Shown here: positions 51,714 through 60,220 of the stretch, piece by piece
Numbering within the stretch: the stretch's first letter is position 1
Layout of the letters: each line of letters starts with the position of its first letter
DNA from: Variovorax flavidus
GTDB lineage: Bacteria; Pseudomonadota; Gammaproteobacteria; Burkholderiales; Burkholderiaceae_C
Length of the DNA: 64,000 nt
Assembly: GCF_030317145.1 (NCBI RefSeq)
Contig: NZ_JASZYE010000012.1
Location: 1-64,000, forward strand
Direction: 5' to 3'
Program-made: the position numbers and the translations under genes
The notes under the pieces: model-generated
Told to the model about the DNA's origin: nothing
Seen by the model: only the letters and a program-made list of their open reading frames with translations
Databases searched by the model: none

Positions 51714-54275
51714 TCAGGGCGCGGGCTCGGCCAGTTGCCGGAGCGCCAGCATCGCTTCCGCTCGTGCCGGCTGGACGCGCTGCAGATCCTCCAGCAGCGA
51801 GCGGGCAGCACGAGGATCACTGCGCGCGAGCACCCCTGCCATGCGCAGCAGCGGGTCATAGGCCGGGCGAAAGTCCGGGCTGATCCGCAAGACCGACAGC
51901 AGCGGCTCCCGGACCTGCGCCAGCATGCGCTGCACATCGGCAACGGGGCGCACCGACTGCCCGGCCTCGAGGAAGCGATCACGTGCCGCCCAATAGGCCG
52001 CTAGACGGCGCGACAGGTCCGGGTCGGCGTCGCTGCCGACAAGTTCGGCAGGCGAGATCTCGAACTCATGCAGCAGCGCGACGAGCCGGTCGCCCGGCTG
52101 CGAATCGGGCACGTAGGTGACTCTTGGCGCCCGGTAGCCGACCACGGGATGATCGTCCGTGTTGACCGGTGCGTCGCTGGCGAAGCGGGCCAGCGCCGCC
52201 GGCCCGGCGACGAAGTTGCCCAGGACGCCGAATGCATCCTCCATGCGGAAGCCGCCTCGCTGCTGGGGCGCAGGCTTGTGGGCCAGCCCGCTCAACCGGG
52301 CCACGTCGAATGGGCCATCCTCTGCGCGCGCCACGAGACCGAGCACCGGCGTTTCCAGGCTGAAGGTCGCCAGCACGGCCAGTGCCCGCGGATTCACCGC
52401 CACGAACGAACGCACGATGCTGCGCAGGGTGTCGATGTCGAGCTGGTGCAAAGGCAGCCACTGGCAGAAGACGCCGTCGGCGGCCAGCCGGTTGCGAACC
52501 GCTCGAAAGTGCTCGACCGTGTACAGCGAGCCGGTGCCGCTGCGCGCAGGGTGGTAGTTGTCGGCGACGATCAGGTCGTAGCGTTGGTCGGTGGTGCGCA
52601 CGAAGCGACGGGCGTCGGCGACCGTCACATGCAGTCGCGGACTCGGCTTGCCATCCGTGAGCGCTTGCGTGAAATAGGCAGACGCCTCGACGACTTCGGG
52701 CAGCAGTTCCACCGCATCGACCTGCACGGAGGGATCCTGCGCAGCCGATGATGCGGTCACGCCGGTGCCAAGGCCCAGGAACAGGGCATGCCGCGGCGCT
52801 GGATGCAGCATCAGGGGAATCAGCGCTTGTCGGGCATCCGCGGGCAACGTGGCGCTGCTGCCTTCCTGCTGCCGGTTGTTGATGCGCAACCGAGCGACGC
52901 CGACGCCGTCTTCCACCACGCTCACCGCAGCCATTGCGCCATCTCGGTAGCTGACAATGCGTCCGCCCTCGGGCACATCGACGAAGGCCAGTGGCGGCGA
53001 CAGCACCGCGATCGCGACCAGTGCGGCCACAGGCGTCCAGAATGCCGGCTTCGTTATTGTGCCGGGCAGGGCCAGCGCGAGGTAGCCCGCAGCGACCAGC
53101 AAAAGCGAATGCTTCGGCCCCAAGGCCGGGAGCAGGATGACGCCAAACAGCAAAGGCGCGACGGCTGCCCCCAGCGTGTTGAAACCCAGCGCGCGCCCAA
53201 AGACATGGCCCTCGGCCCGTGCGTGTGCACAGAGATGGGCGAACAACGCACCCATCACCAGGGTCGGCAGAAGGAAAGCTGCGACGGCAGGCGCGGCCTC
53301 CGAAACCAGCGCCGAGGCCATGCCGGGGCCCAAGCGCTCGGCGACGGCCAGCCGCAGCCGGTCCGCGCCCCACAAGCTCAGCGTGCCGAGAAGGCAGGTC
53401 GTCGCCTGTAGCCGGAACAGGGCGTTGAGAACCCGGACCGGATCGGCGGCGCTGGCGCTCAGGCGATGCCACGCGGCGGCCCCCATCGCCGTGCCCGCCA
53501 GGTACACCGCGAGAAGCATCGCGAAGGTGTAGACGGTGTCCTGCGCCACCTGGCTCAGCACGCGAACGACGAGCACCTCGTAGCCGATGCCCAACAGGCC
53601 CGTTGCGGCCAGCGTCGCCAAGGCGGCCGGGCTTGCCGCGCGCGTGGCGGCATGCACGCCACCCGCACTCGCCGCCGGCGGCAGTGCAAAAGCCGCCGCG
53701 GCGCAACCCAGATTGAGCAAGGCGCACGCCACCGCCGTGCGGGCTAGGCCGAACTGCGGCACCAGCCAGAATGCAGCGATGAGCACACCGATCACCGCAC
53801 CGAAGGTGTTGCAGGCATAGAGGGCCGCGATGCCCTGCTTTTCGTGACCCAGCCGTGCCATGACGCGCTCCATGGCGGGCAGGGTCGCTCCCATGGCGGC
53901 CGTGGCCGGCAGCAGCACGACGAAGGTGCCGAAGAAGGCCACCGTCCACTGCCAGAGAGGTGACGGCTGGGGACCGGTGGCATCGAGTAGGACCTGGCTG
54001 ACCGGCGCCAGGAGCAACGCCAGCGCCACGCTCCACAGGGCGATCCATACTTCGCACGCCGCGTACCAGCGCTCGGGCCGTGCACTGCGAACGACGTGCG
54101 GGCCGATGGCCAGTGAGCCCAATGCGAGCCCTCCGAAGAAGGCCGCCACCACGGCCAGCACTGCGGCCGACTCATGGCCCAGCCACAACGCGCTCTGTTG
54201 TGTCCAGACGATCTGGTAGCCGAGTCCGGCGAAGCCGGACGCGACCATCAACCCGCAGGCGATACGGTGGCGCAT
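51714..54275 (-). CDS. Membrane protein fused to a spermidine-synthase-like domain
   Basis: The product is 853 residues. The N-terminal 400 residues have ten or more membrane segments of the MFS-like half of 'fused MFS/spermidine synthase' proteins. Next is a Rossmann methyltransferase-like domain: LFLGLGTGV near residue 500 and DLIVADNYHP near 570. The polyamine-synthase signature DxxDP reads DNYHP here, so the second catalytic aspartate is a histidine. A helical tail follows. Classical spermidine synthesis is therefore doubtful. It is translated 3 bp after the 2OG-oxygenase gene. Confidence 0.82.
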   Translation of the reverse strand: MRHRIACGLMVASGFAGLGYQIVWTQQSALWLGHESAAVLAVVAAFFGGLALGSLAIGPHVVRSARPERWYAACEVWIALWSVALALLLAPVSQVLLDATGPQPSPLWQWTVAFFGTFVVLLPATAAMGATLPAMERVMARLGHEKQGIAALYACNTFGAVIGVLIAAFWLVPQFGLARTAVACALLNLGCAAAAFALPPAASAGGVHAATRAASPAALATLAATGLLGIGYEVLVVRVLSQVAQDTVYTFAMLLAVYLAGTAMGAAAWHRLSASAADPVRVLNALFRLQATTCLLGTLSLWGADRLRLAVAERLGPGMASALVSEAAPAVAAFLLPTLVMGALFAHLCAHARAEGHVFGRALGFNTLGAAVAPLLFGVILLPALGPKHSLLLVAAGYLALALPGTITKPAFWTPVAALVAIAVLSPPLAFVDVPEGGRIVSYRDGAMAAVSVVEDGVGVARLRINNRQQEGSSATLPADARQALIPLMLHPAPRHALFLGLGTGVTASSAAQDPSVQVDAVELLPEVVEASAYFTQALTDGKPSPRLHVTVADARRFVRTTDQRYDLIVADNYHPARSGTGSLYTVEHFRAVRNRLAADGVFCQWLPLHQLDIDTLRSIVRSFVAVNPRALAVLATFSLETPVLGLVARAEDGPFDVARLSGLAHKPAPQQRGGFRMEDAFGVLGNFVAGPAALARFASDAPVNTDDHPVVGYRAPRVTYVPDSQPGDRLVALLHEFEISPAELVGSDADPDLSRRLAAYWAARDRFLEAGQSVRPVADVQRMLAQVREPLLSVLRISPDFRPAYDPLLRMAGVLARSDPRAARSLLEDLQRVQPARAEAMLALRQLAEPAP

Positions 54276-54278
54276 CGC

Positions 54279-54917
54279 TCAGCCGCCGAAGCTGATCTTG
54301 TAGCCCCAGGAATCCAGGCGGGTGGGAATGGCGTTGAACGCCATCGTGATTCGCCGCTCCCCGGGATTCGGTGGCACCGCGTGCATCAGGTAGCTCGGGA
54401 ACAGCACCATGTCGCCAGGTTCCGGCGCGGGACTGATCCACTTGTCGGCGCTGTAGGGCCCGGGCGTGGTCTGCGCATGGTCGTTCCGGAACGCGAAGTC
54501 GTGCCCGCCCGGCGACTTCATGAACACGGTCCGCGCATCCGGGTGCGTGGGTGTCAGGTACAACACGCCCGACACGAAGCTGTTGGCATGGTTGTGCATC
54601 GCCTGCCGGCCGCCGGTGTCGAGCACGTTGACCCACATTTCCTTGACTGACCACCCGATGCGCTCTCCGAACAAGAGTGCGCCGAAGTCGACCAGCTTGG
54701 GCGTGATCAGGCTTGCGCAATCGACCAGCAGCGGACTGTCGCCGGGCTGCAGCATCGATGTGTGCGAGAGACTGGGGGACGAGTTGTTGTCCCGCGAAGC
54801 CTGCGATGCGAAGTGCTCGACCAGCCCGTGCACGAGCGCGGCGCCGAGCGCTTGCGGCACGCGCATGAACGGTGTCGGAAAGAGCCCTGTGATTTCGTCC
54901 ATCGGCCGCATTGTCAT
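54279..54917 (-). CDS. 2OG-Fe(II) oxygenase (TIGR02466-like)
   Basis: The product is 212 residues with the P4H-like double-stranded beta-helix: the iron ligand region MHNHANSFVSGVLYL (H108, H110), then LFPSYLMHAVPPN (H179) and RRITMAFN (R189 for 2-oxoglutarate). The family is putative; substrates are not known. There is no signal peptide. It heads a two-gene operon with the spermidine-synthase-like fusion and is divergent from the TonB operon; the two starts are 76 bp apart with one Pho box between them. Confidence 0.82.
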   Translation of the reverse strand: MTMRPMDEITGLFPTPFMRVPQALGAALVHGLVEHFASQASRDNNSSPSLSHTSMLQPGDSPLLVDCASLITPKLVDFGALLFGERIGWSVKEMWVNVLDTGGRQAMHNHANSFVSGVLYLTPTHPDARTVFMKSPGGHDFAFRNDHAQTTPGPYSADKWISPAPEPGDMVLFPSYLMHAVPPNPGERRITMAFNAIPTRLDSWGYKISFGG

Positions 54918-54935
54918 GCGGCCGCTGCTCGAGCG

Positions 54936-54953
54936 GGGTCACGGTTCTGTCAT
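54936..54953 (+). promoter_or_regulatory. Pho box between oxygenase and TonB operons
   Basis: GGGTCAC-GGTT-CTGTCAT matches 12 of 14 positions, with a perfect second half-site. CAGAAT follows 10 bases downstream, toward the TonB operon. The divergent oxygenase gene may share it. Confidence 0.62.
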
Positions 54954-54993
54954 ATACGCTTCCCAGAATGACCGGCCGGGAAAGCAATCATTC

Positions 54994-55401
54994 ATGCATC
55001 GAACCCATTGCTCAACCCGTATCGGCCTGACCTTGCTGGCGCTCAGCGCGTCAACCTGGGTGAATGGCGCGGAATTGGATTTCAACCTGCTCGAAGTCCC
55101 CGCCGAAACGCAGTCGAGCGGCCCGGCACAGCCGCAGGCATGGACGCCGATGCGTCCTTCGCCTTCTTCCCCGGACGCTCAGACCTTGCCGAAGCCGCAG
55201 CAGCGAGAAGAGGCTGCCGGCCCGGGCAGCGCTGTGTTGACGCCTTTCGCCGAATCGTCGCGAGCCCCTTCAGGCAGCGCAGCACCGCACGACAAAGCTG
55301 CCGCCGCATCACGTGGCCTGGATGTTCCGGATCTGGTCCTGACCGCCGTTGCAATCCTTGCCGGTGTCGCTGCGCTCGCGTGGCTCCTGCGCAGAGCCTG
55401 A
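54994..55401 (+). CDS. Small exported protein with C-terminal anchor, partner of the TonB receptor
   Basis: The product is 135 residues. A signal peptide (to about 26, VNGAE) is followed by ELDFNLLEVPAE, a Pro/Ser/Ala/Gln-rich stretch and a single C-terminal membrane segment (LVLTAVAILAGVAALAWLL) ending in RRA. A mature N-terminus in the periplasm with a C-terminal inner-membrane anchor is likely. No family is recognised. It ends 2 bp before the TonB receptor start and must be co-transcribed; a role in receptor energising or substrate hand-over is speculative. Confidence 0.65.
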   Translation: MHRTHCSTRIGLTLLALSASTWVNGAELDFNLLEVPAETQSSGPAQPQAWTPMRPSPSSPDAQTLPKPQQREEAAGPGSAVLTPFAESSRAPSGSAAPHDKAAAASRGLDVPDLVLTAVAILAGVAALAWLLRRA

Positions 55402-55403
55402 CA

Positions 55404-57479
55404 TTGCGCGCACTTTCGCGCCACCTGTGGTTGGGCATTCTCTTCAGTAGCTCGGCCGTTTGCGCCCAGGATGCATCGCTTCCCGAGATCCAGGTTCGGG
55501 GACCGCGCGATGCCGCCATCGGAACAGCCGAAAGCGCCAGCGAAGGAGCGGCCGAACGCGAAGTCTTCCAGGCCAGGCCGAAGCTCCGGCCCGGCGACAT
55601 CATCGAAGCAGTCCCTGGCGTGGTCGCGACCCAGCACTCCGGCGACGGCAAGGCGAACCAGTACTTCCTCCGGGGCTTCAACCTGGACCACGGCATCGAC
55701 TTCTCGATGAAGGTCGACGGCATGCCCGTGAACATGCCGACGCATGGACACGGGCAAGGCTTTGCCGATCTCAACTTCCTCATCCCCGAACTGGTCTCCG
55801 GGGTGAGCTACCGCAAGGGTCCCTATTTCGCGGACAACGGCGACTTCTCGCTGGCGGGAAGCGCGACGCTCGACTACTTCAGCGTGCTCGACGCGCCTTT
55901 CGCGGAACTCACGCTCGGCTCCAACAACTACCGCCGGCTTCTGGCCGCAGGATCGCGTTCAGTACAGGATCAGACGTGGCTGGGTGCCGTCGAACTCGTC
56001 GGCAACGACGGCCCATGGGAGGTGCCCGAAAACCTCAGGAAGGCCAACGCGGTCCTGCGCTATTCGCAAGGATCCGCAACGCAGGGATTCGCCGTCACCG
56101 GGATGGCCTACAAGAGCCGCTGGACGGCGACCGATCAGGTGCCGCAGCGCGTCATCGACAGCGGCGAGCTGTCGCGCTTTGGCTCGCTCAACCCGACCGA
56201 TGGGGGCGAGTCGCAACGCGTGAGCCTTTCGGGCAAGTGGTTCGACAAGAGCGCGGACGGCGAAACCCAGGTCAATGCGTACGCCATCGGCTATCGCTTC
56301 GACCTCTTCTCGGACTTCACCTATTTTCTCAACGATCCGGTCAATGGCGACCAGTTCGAGCAGACCGATCGGCGCAACGTGTTCGGCGCGCAAGCCTCGC
56401 ACACGCGGCCCGACAAGATCGGCGGACTCGACGGCGCGCTGAGTTTCGGTGCGCAATGGCGCGGCGATCGAATCAACGAGGTGGGTCTCTACGACACACT
56501 GGCGCGCGAGCGCCTCGCCACCGTGCGCAACGACAAGGTGTCGCAAGACCTCTTCTCCGTCTACGCTCAACAGCTCGTCTATTTCAATGATCGCTGGCGC
56601 GGATACGTCGGCCTGCGCGGCGACGTGCTGCTCTACGACGTGCAGGGTCGCGAACCGGTCTACGGTGCGCTCAACAGCGGCAGCGGCCACGACACGCTCG
56701 TGAGCCCGAAGGCAGGGCTGGCTTTCACGCTGACACCCGCGAACGAGTTCTACCTCAACGCGGGCGGCGGCTTTCACAGCAACGACGTGCGGGGAGCGAC
56801 CATCACGGTCGACCCGCAGACTGGCTTGCCGGCCGATCGCGTGCCGGCACTCGCCAAGGGCAAAGGCGCGGAACTGGGTTGGCGATTCCAGCCCAACGAC
56901 GACCTGACGACCACGATCGCGCTGTGGGGCCTCAGGCTCGATTCCGAAGTGGTCTTCGTCGGCGATGCCGGCACGACGGAACCCGGCCGTGGCAGCGATC
57001 GCCGCGGCATCGAGGCGACGCTGCGATGGAAGATCAACGACGCGCTGCGCCTCGACGTGGACGCCGCCTTGTCCCGCGCGCGCTTCCGGGGCATTCCGCC
57101 GGAAGGGGAGGGGAACTATGTCGACAACGCCGTCGAACGCGTGATTGCCGCAGGCGTGACCTACATCGAAGGGCCGTGGACCGCATCACTGTGGCTGCGC
57201 CATCTTGGTCCTCGGGCGCTGGACACGCTCAACACCGTGCGTTCGAGTGCCAATACGCTGCTCAATCTTGGTGCGCGCTACGCGGTCAACAAGCACCTGA
57301 CTCTCGGTCTGGACGTCTTCAACCTCGCGGGCAAGAAGGGGAACGACATCGAGTACTTCTATGCCTCCTGCACCGCCCGCGAAGTCGTCGCCGGCACATG
57401 CGGGGCAGGCATCGAGGACCGACATATTCACCCCATGGAGCCTCGGAGCGCGCGGTTCAGCGCGAAGTGGACTTTCTAG
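55404..57479 (+). CDS. TonB-dependent outer-membrane receptor
   Basis: The product is 691 residues from a TTG directly after the preceding stop; this gives a good signal peptide (RALSRHLWLGILF to VCA). The TonB-box-like LPEIQVRG follows. The plug has RPGDIIEAVPGVVATQHSG and NQYFLRGFNLDHGIDF, and the 22-strand barrel ends in a terminal phenylalanine (ARFSAKWTF). The ligand is unknown; linkage to a Pho box and phosphoesterases suggests an organophosphate or the metal cofactor of a phosphatase. Confidence 0.9.
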   Translation: MRALSRHLWLGILFSSSAVCAQDASLPEIQVRGPRDAAIGTAESASEGAAEREVFQARPKLRPGDIIEAVPGVVATQHSGDGKANQYFLRGFNLDHGIDFSMKVDGMPVNMPTHGHGQGFADLNFLIPELVSGVSYRKGPYFADNGDFSLAGSATLDYFSVLDAPFAELTLGSNNYRRLLAAGSRSVQDQTWLGAVELVGNDGPWEVPENLRKANAVLRYSQGSATQGFAVTGMAYKSRWTATDQVPQRVIDSGELSRFGSLNPTDGGESQRVSLSGKWFDKSADGETQVNAYAIGYRFDLFSDFTYFLNDPVNGDQFEQTDRRNVFGAQASHTRPDKIGGLDGALSFGAQWRGDRINEVGLYDTLARERLATVRNDKVSQDLFSVYAQQLVYFNDRWRGYVGLRGDVLLYDVQGREPVYGALNSGSGHDTLVSPKAGLAFTLTPANEFYLNAGGGFHSNDVRGATITVDPQTGLPADRVPALAKGKGAELGWRFQPNDDLTTTIALWGLRLDSEVVFVGDAGTTEPGRGSDRRGIEATLRWKINDALRLDVDAALSRARFRGIPPEGEGNYVDNAVERVIAAGVTYIEGPWTASLWLRHLGPRALDTLNTVRSSANTLLNLGARYAVNKHLTLGLDVFNLAGKKGNDIEYFYASCTAREVVAGTCGAGIEDRHIHPMEPRSARFSAKWTF

Positions 57480-57775
57480 AACCGGCGGCTACTGCATGTG
57501 CGCCAGGTCGCGGACTTCCGACCGTATCGCGGCCGGATCCGCGCCATGCGGAGGAGGGCGCGCTGGCCAAGGGAGTTGCGACTCGAAACAAGGATCACCA
57601 CGAAGCGCTTTGCGACCATTGAGAACTGTTTGAAACGAATGACAAGCGGTAGCGTAGAGGGGAGGAGGGCATCTCCGCAAGAGCGCTACAGCCTGAATGA
57701 CAAGGAGACGCAAAGCTCAACGGTTCAGGCGGCTCGGCCGTCTTCCATCATGGACATTCGCCAGGGGAACATTCG

Positions 57776-57991
57776 ATGAGCAAGGAATTGGACAGGCTGA
57801 AGCATCTCGTCGCCAAGATGCAGGTGCGCTACGGTGAAATCGATCCCGACGTGCAGCAGCTGGTCGAGGATGTGAATGCGCTCGAACAGCATGAAGCGCG
57901 GGAACACCGGGCTTTCGAAAATCAGGCGTCGCCGCCCCTAGGCAGCCGGGAACAGCGTTCGGGCATCGGCGCGGGCTCCTGGAGGAATTGA
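57776..57991 (+). CDS. Small coiled-coil hypothetical protein
   Basis: The product is 71 residues behind GGGGAACATTCG. It is helix-rich and charged (SKELDRLKHLVAKMQVRYGEIDPDVQQLVEDVNALEQHEAREH, read in parts), which suggests a short coiled coil, followed by a Gly/Ser tail. There is no signal peptide and no recognised family. It is convergent with pstS. Confidence 0.55.
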   Translation: MSKELDRLKHLVAKMQVRYGEIDPDVQQLVEDVNALEQHEAREHRAFENQASPPLGSREQRSGIGAGSWRN

Positions 57992-58041
57992 TCAGGCCGG
58001 CGCTCGCATCCCGTACAGGCACCGGTCGTGCTTACTCTCAG

Positions 58042-59079
58042 CTACTTGTGAGCTACCGCCTTGCCCGAAGCGTCCTTGATCTCGCCCCATGAAGTCGCGA
58101 TCACGCCCTTGACCTTGTCGGGCATCGGTACGTAATCGAGGTCGGCGGCGGTCTTGTCGCCGTTCCTGTATGCCCAGTCGAAGAACCTGAGCGTGGTAGT
58201 CGCTTGTGCAGGCTTGTCTTGCGCCTTGTGCATCAGGATGAACGTGGCGCCAGTGATCGGCCATGAATCTTTGCCCGGCTGGTCGGTTAGCACCTGGTAG
58301 AAGCTTTTCGACCAGTCAGCGCCTGCCGCGGCGGCCTTGAATGCTTCGTCGTCGGGAGAGACGAAGTTGCCGTCCTTGTTCTGCATCTGCGCGTAGGTCA
58401 TCTTGTTCTGCTTCACGTAGGCGTATTCGACGTAGCCGATCGAGTTCGGCAGTCGGTTCACGAAGGCTGCGACGCCCTCATTGCCCTTGCCGCCGGCGCC
58501 TGCGGGCCAATTGACCGCGGTGCCGTCGCCGACCCTGCTTTTCCACTCGGGATTTGCCTTGCTCAGGAAGTTCGTGAACAGGAAGGTCGTGCCTGAACCG
58601 TCGGCGCGGCGCACTGGCGCGATGGTGGCATCCGGAAGTGCGAGCGAGCTGTTGAGGGCCTTGATCGCCGGGTCGTTCCACTTAGTGATCTTGCCGAGGT
58701 AGATGTCGCCGAGGACCGTACCGCTCAGCTTCAGTTCGCCGGGTTTGATGCCCTGGATGTTGACCACCGGGACCACGCCGCCGATGACAGTCGGGAACTG
58801 CATCAGGCCCTTGGCCTTCAGTTCGTCGTCGGTCAGGGGCATGTCGGAAGCGCCGAAGTCCACTGTCTTCGCCTCGATCTGCTTGATGCCCGCGCCGGAG
58901 CCGACGGACTGGTAGTTGATCTTGGCGCCGGAGGCCTTGTTGAAGTCCGAAGCCCACTTGGAGTACAGCGGTGCCGGGAAGCTGGCGCCAGCGCCGGTGG
59001 CTTCCTGAGCCAAGGCTGGAACTTGAATCAGAGCCGAGACGAAAATCGCCGCAGCTGTTGACTTGGTAAACGAAATCAT
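58042..59079 (-). CDS. pstS: Phosphate-binding protein PstS
   Basis: The product is 345 residues behind AGGGAGCCACC, with a signal peptide to about residue 24. Phosphate-binding landmarks are GAGASFPAPLYSKWASDF, VGSGAGIKQI, FGASDMPLTDDEL, RADGSGTTFLFTNFLS and IGYVEYAYVKQNKM. It captures phosphate in the periplasm for PstCAB. The pstCAB-phoU genes are not in the window, so this copy is an orphan or the operon is elsewhere. A Pho-like box lies 46 bp upstream. Confidence 0.95.
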   Translation of the reverse strand: MISFTKSTAAAIFVSALIQVPALAQEATGAGASFPAPLYSKWASDFNKASGAKINYQSVGSGAGIKQIEAKTVDFGASDMPLTDDELKAKGLMQFPTVIGGVVPVVNIQGIKPGELKLSGTVLGDIYLGKITKWNDPAIKALNSSLALPDATIAPVRRADGSGTTFLFTNFLSKANPEWKSRVGDGTAVNWPAGAGGKGNEGVAAFVNRLPNSIGYVEYAYVKQNKMTYAQMQNKDGNFVSPDDEAFKAAAAGADWSKSFYQVLTDQPGKDSWPITGATFILMHKAQDKPAQATTTLRFFDWAYRNGDKTAADLDYVPMPDKVKGVIATSWGEIKDASGKAVAHK

Positions 59080-59387
59080 GGTGGCTCCCTTTCGACGTGC
59101 TGATTCCGTATTCTTCAGCGCGCCTGTGGCAGAACTATGACGCTGTCGAGACCCCGCGAATTCCAAGGTCGGCGACCAGCATCGCATCCTGCGGCGACGT
59201 CAGTTCATTCTTCGTCGTGATCGCAGTCCAGGAACGTAGGGCGATCCCCGGAGTTCCAGTCCTTGCGATCGAATTTGGCTTTCGCTGATTGCGCTGTCGA
59301 GGGGATTCGGACGCAAGAACCGGAGTGCGCTTCTGATGCCCCCCGCCTAACGTTCGCCTTACCACTCTCGACACAAGGAGCTTTTCC
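59080..59387. other. Divergent promoter region of pstS and an NTF2-like gene
   Basis: This 308-bp gap contains the pstS Pho-like box (59126-59143) and the ribosome-binding site of the downstream gene. No other features were seen. Confidence 0.5.
59126..59143 (-). promoter_or_regulatory. Pho box before pstS
   Basis: On the minus strand GCGTCAT-AGTT-CTGCCAC matches 11 of 14 half-site positions with an A/T-rich spacer. AAGAAT starts 10 bases downstream at the expected -10 position. Confidence 0.6.
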
Positions 59388-59837
59388 ATGACCATTGAGC
59401 AAGACAACAAGGCCATCGTCGGCCGCTGGTTCACCAACTTCTGGGGCAAGACCTGTGACCTCGGCATCGTCGACGAAATCGCCGCGCCCGACATGCTCTT
59501 GCACTATTCGCTGCATGAGCCGCGTCGCGGCCGCGAGGACATCAAGGCCTTCATGACGGATTTCCGCAAGGCATTTCCCGACCTCAACTTCTGGGGTGCC
59601 GCGGACCTGATTGCCGAAGGTGACTGCGTGGTCGGCCGCTGGGAGGGGGGCGGCACTCACACCGGCCCCGCGTTTGGCGACTTCCTGGTTGGCGGCCTGC
59701 CGGCGGCCACGGGCCGGAAGATGCATTTCACGGGAACGACGGTGCTGCGCTTGAAGGACGGAAAGATCGTCGAAGAGATCGGCCTGGATGACGGCGTCAA
59801 GGCGCTGACTCAGCTCGGCCTCATAAAGGCCGTCTGA
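59388..59837 (+). CDS. SnoaL-like ester cyclase
   Basis: The product is 149 residues behind ACAAGGAGC. The SnoaL fold is clear: NKAIVGRWFTNFWGK, LHYSLHEPRRGREDIKAFMTDFRKAFPDLNF (read in parts), GRWEGGGTHTG and FTGTTVLRLKDGKIVEEIGLDDG. Family members are polyketide cyclases or generic small-molecule isomerases; the substrate is unknown. It is followed 65 bp later by a short gene that may share its transcript. Confidence 0.85.
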   Translation: MTIEQDNKAIVGRWFTNFWGKTCDLGIVDEIAAPDMLLHYSLHEPRRGREDIKAFMTDFRKAFPDLNFWGAADLIAEGDCVVGRWEGGGTHTGPAFGDFLVGGLPAATGRKMHFTGTTVLRLKDGKIVEEIGLDDGVKALTQLGLIKAV

Positions 59838-59902
59838 AAAGGGAGGGGGGCGTGCGCCGCACTGCGGGCGGCCGTTACGTGTCCGCTCACAAGGAGCAAG
59901 AG

Positions 59903-60220
59903 ATGTCCATCAATACGACCCAAACCAGTGCCTATGCGAAACTCGGCAACGCGTGGCTTCGCGATCAGACTGATCGACTCCACCAGAGGCATTTGCAGTT
60001 CCGGCGACACTTCCGTCTGGATTTCGACGTCCTTTTGGCGCGAGCAGCCAACCCGACCCAAGCGCCTCGACCGACCGAGTCGGTGACCGTGCGTCAGCGC
60101 GAGTCGAGAGATCCGATTCGGCGCACGAAGATCGAGGCCATCGATCACTGTGCGCAACTCGAGGCTCGTTACTCCGATCGCGTCGTAGAGGTACTCGCAG
60201 CGAGCCCTGCACCGGCTTAG
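59903..60220 (+). CDS. Basic hypothetical protein
   Basis: The product is 105 residues with a strong AAGGAGCAAGAG site. It is rich in Arg/His/Gln (LHQRHLQFRRHFRLDFDVLLARA) and predicted helical. There is no signal peptide or known motif. Its TAG overlaps the stop of the convergent cytochrome c peroxidase gene. The function is unknown. Confidence 0.55.
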   Translation: MSINTTQTSAYAKLGNAWLRDQTDRLHQRHLQFRRHFRLDFDVLLARAANPTQAPRPTESVTVRQRESRDPIRRTKIEAIDHCAQLEARYSDRVVEVLAASPAPA

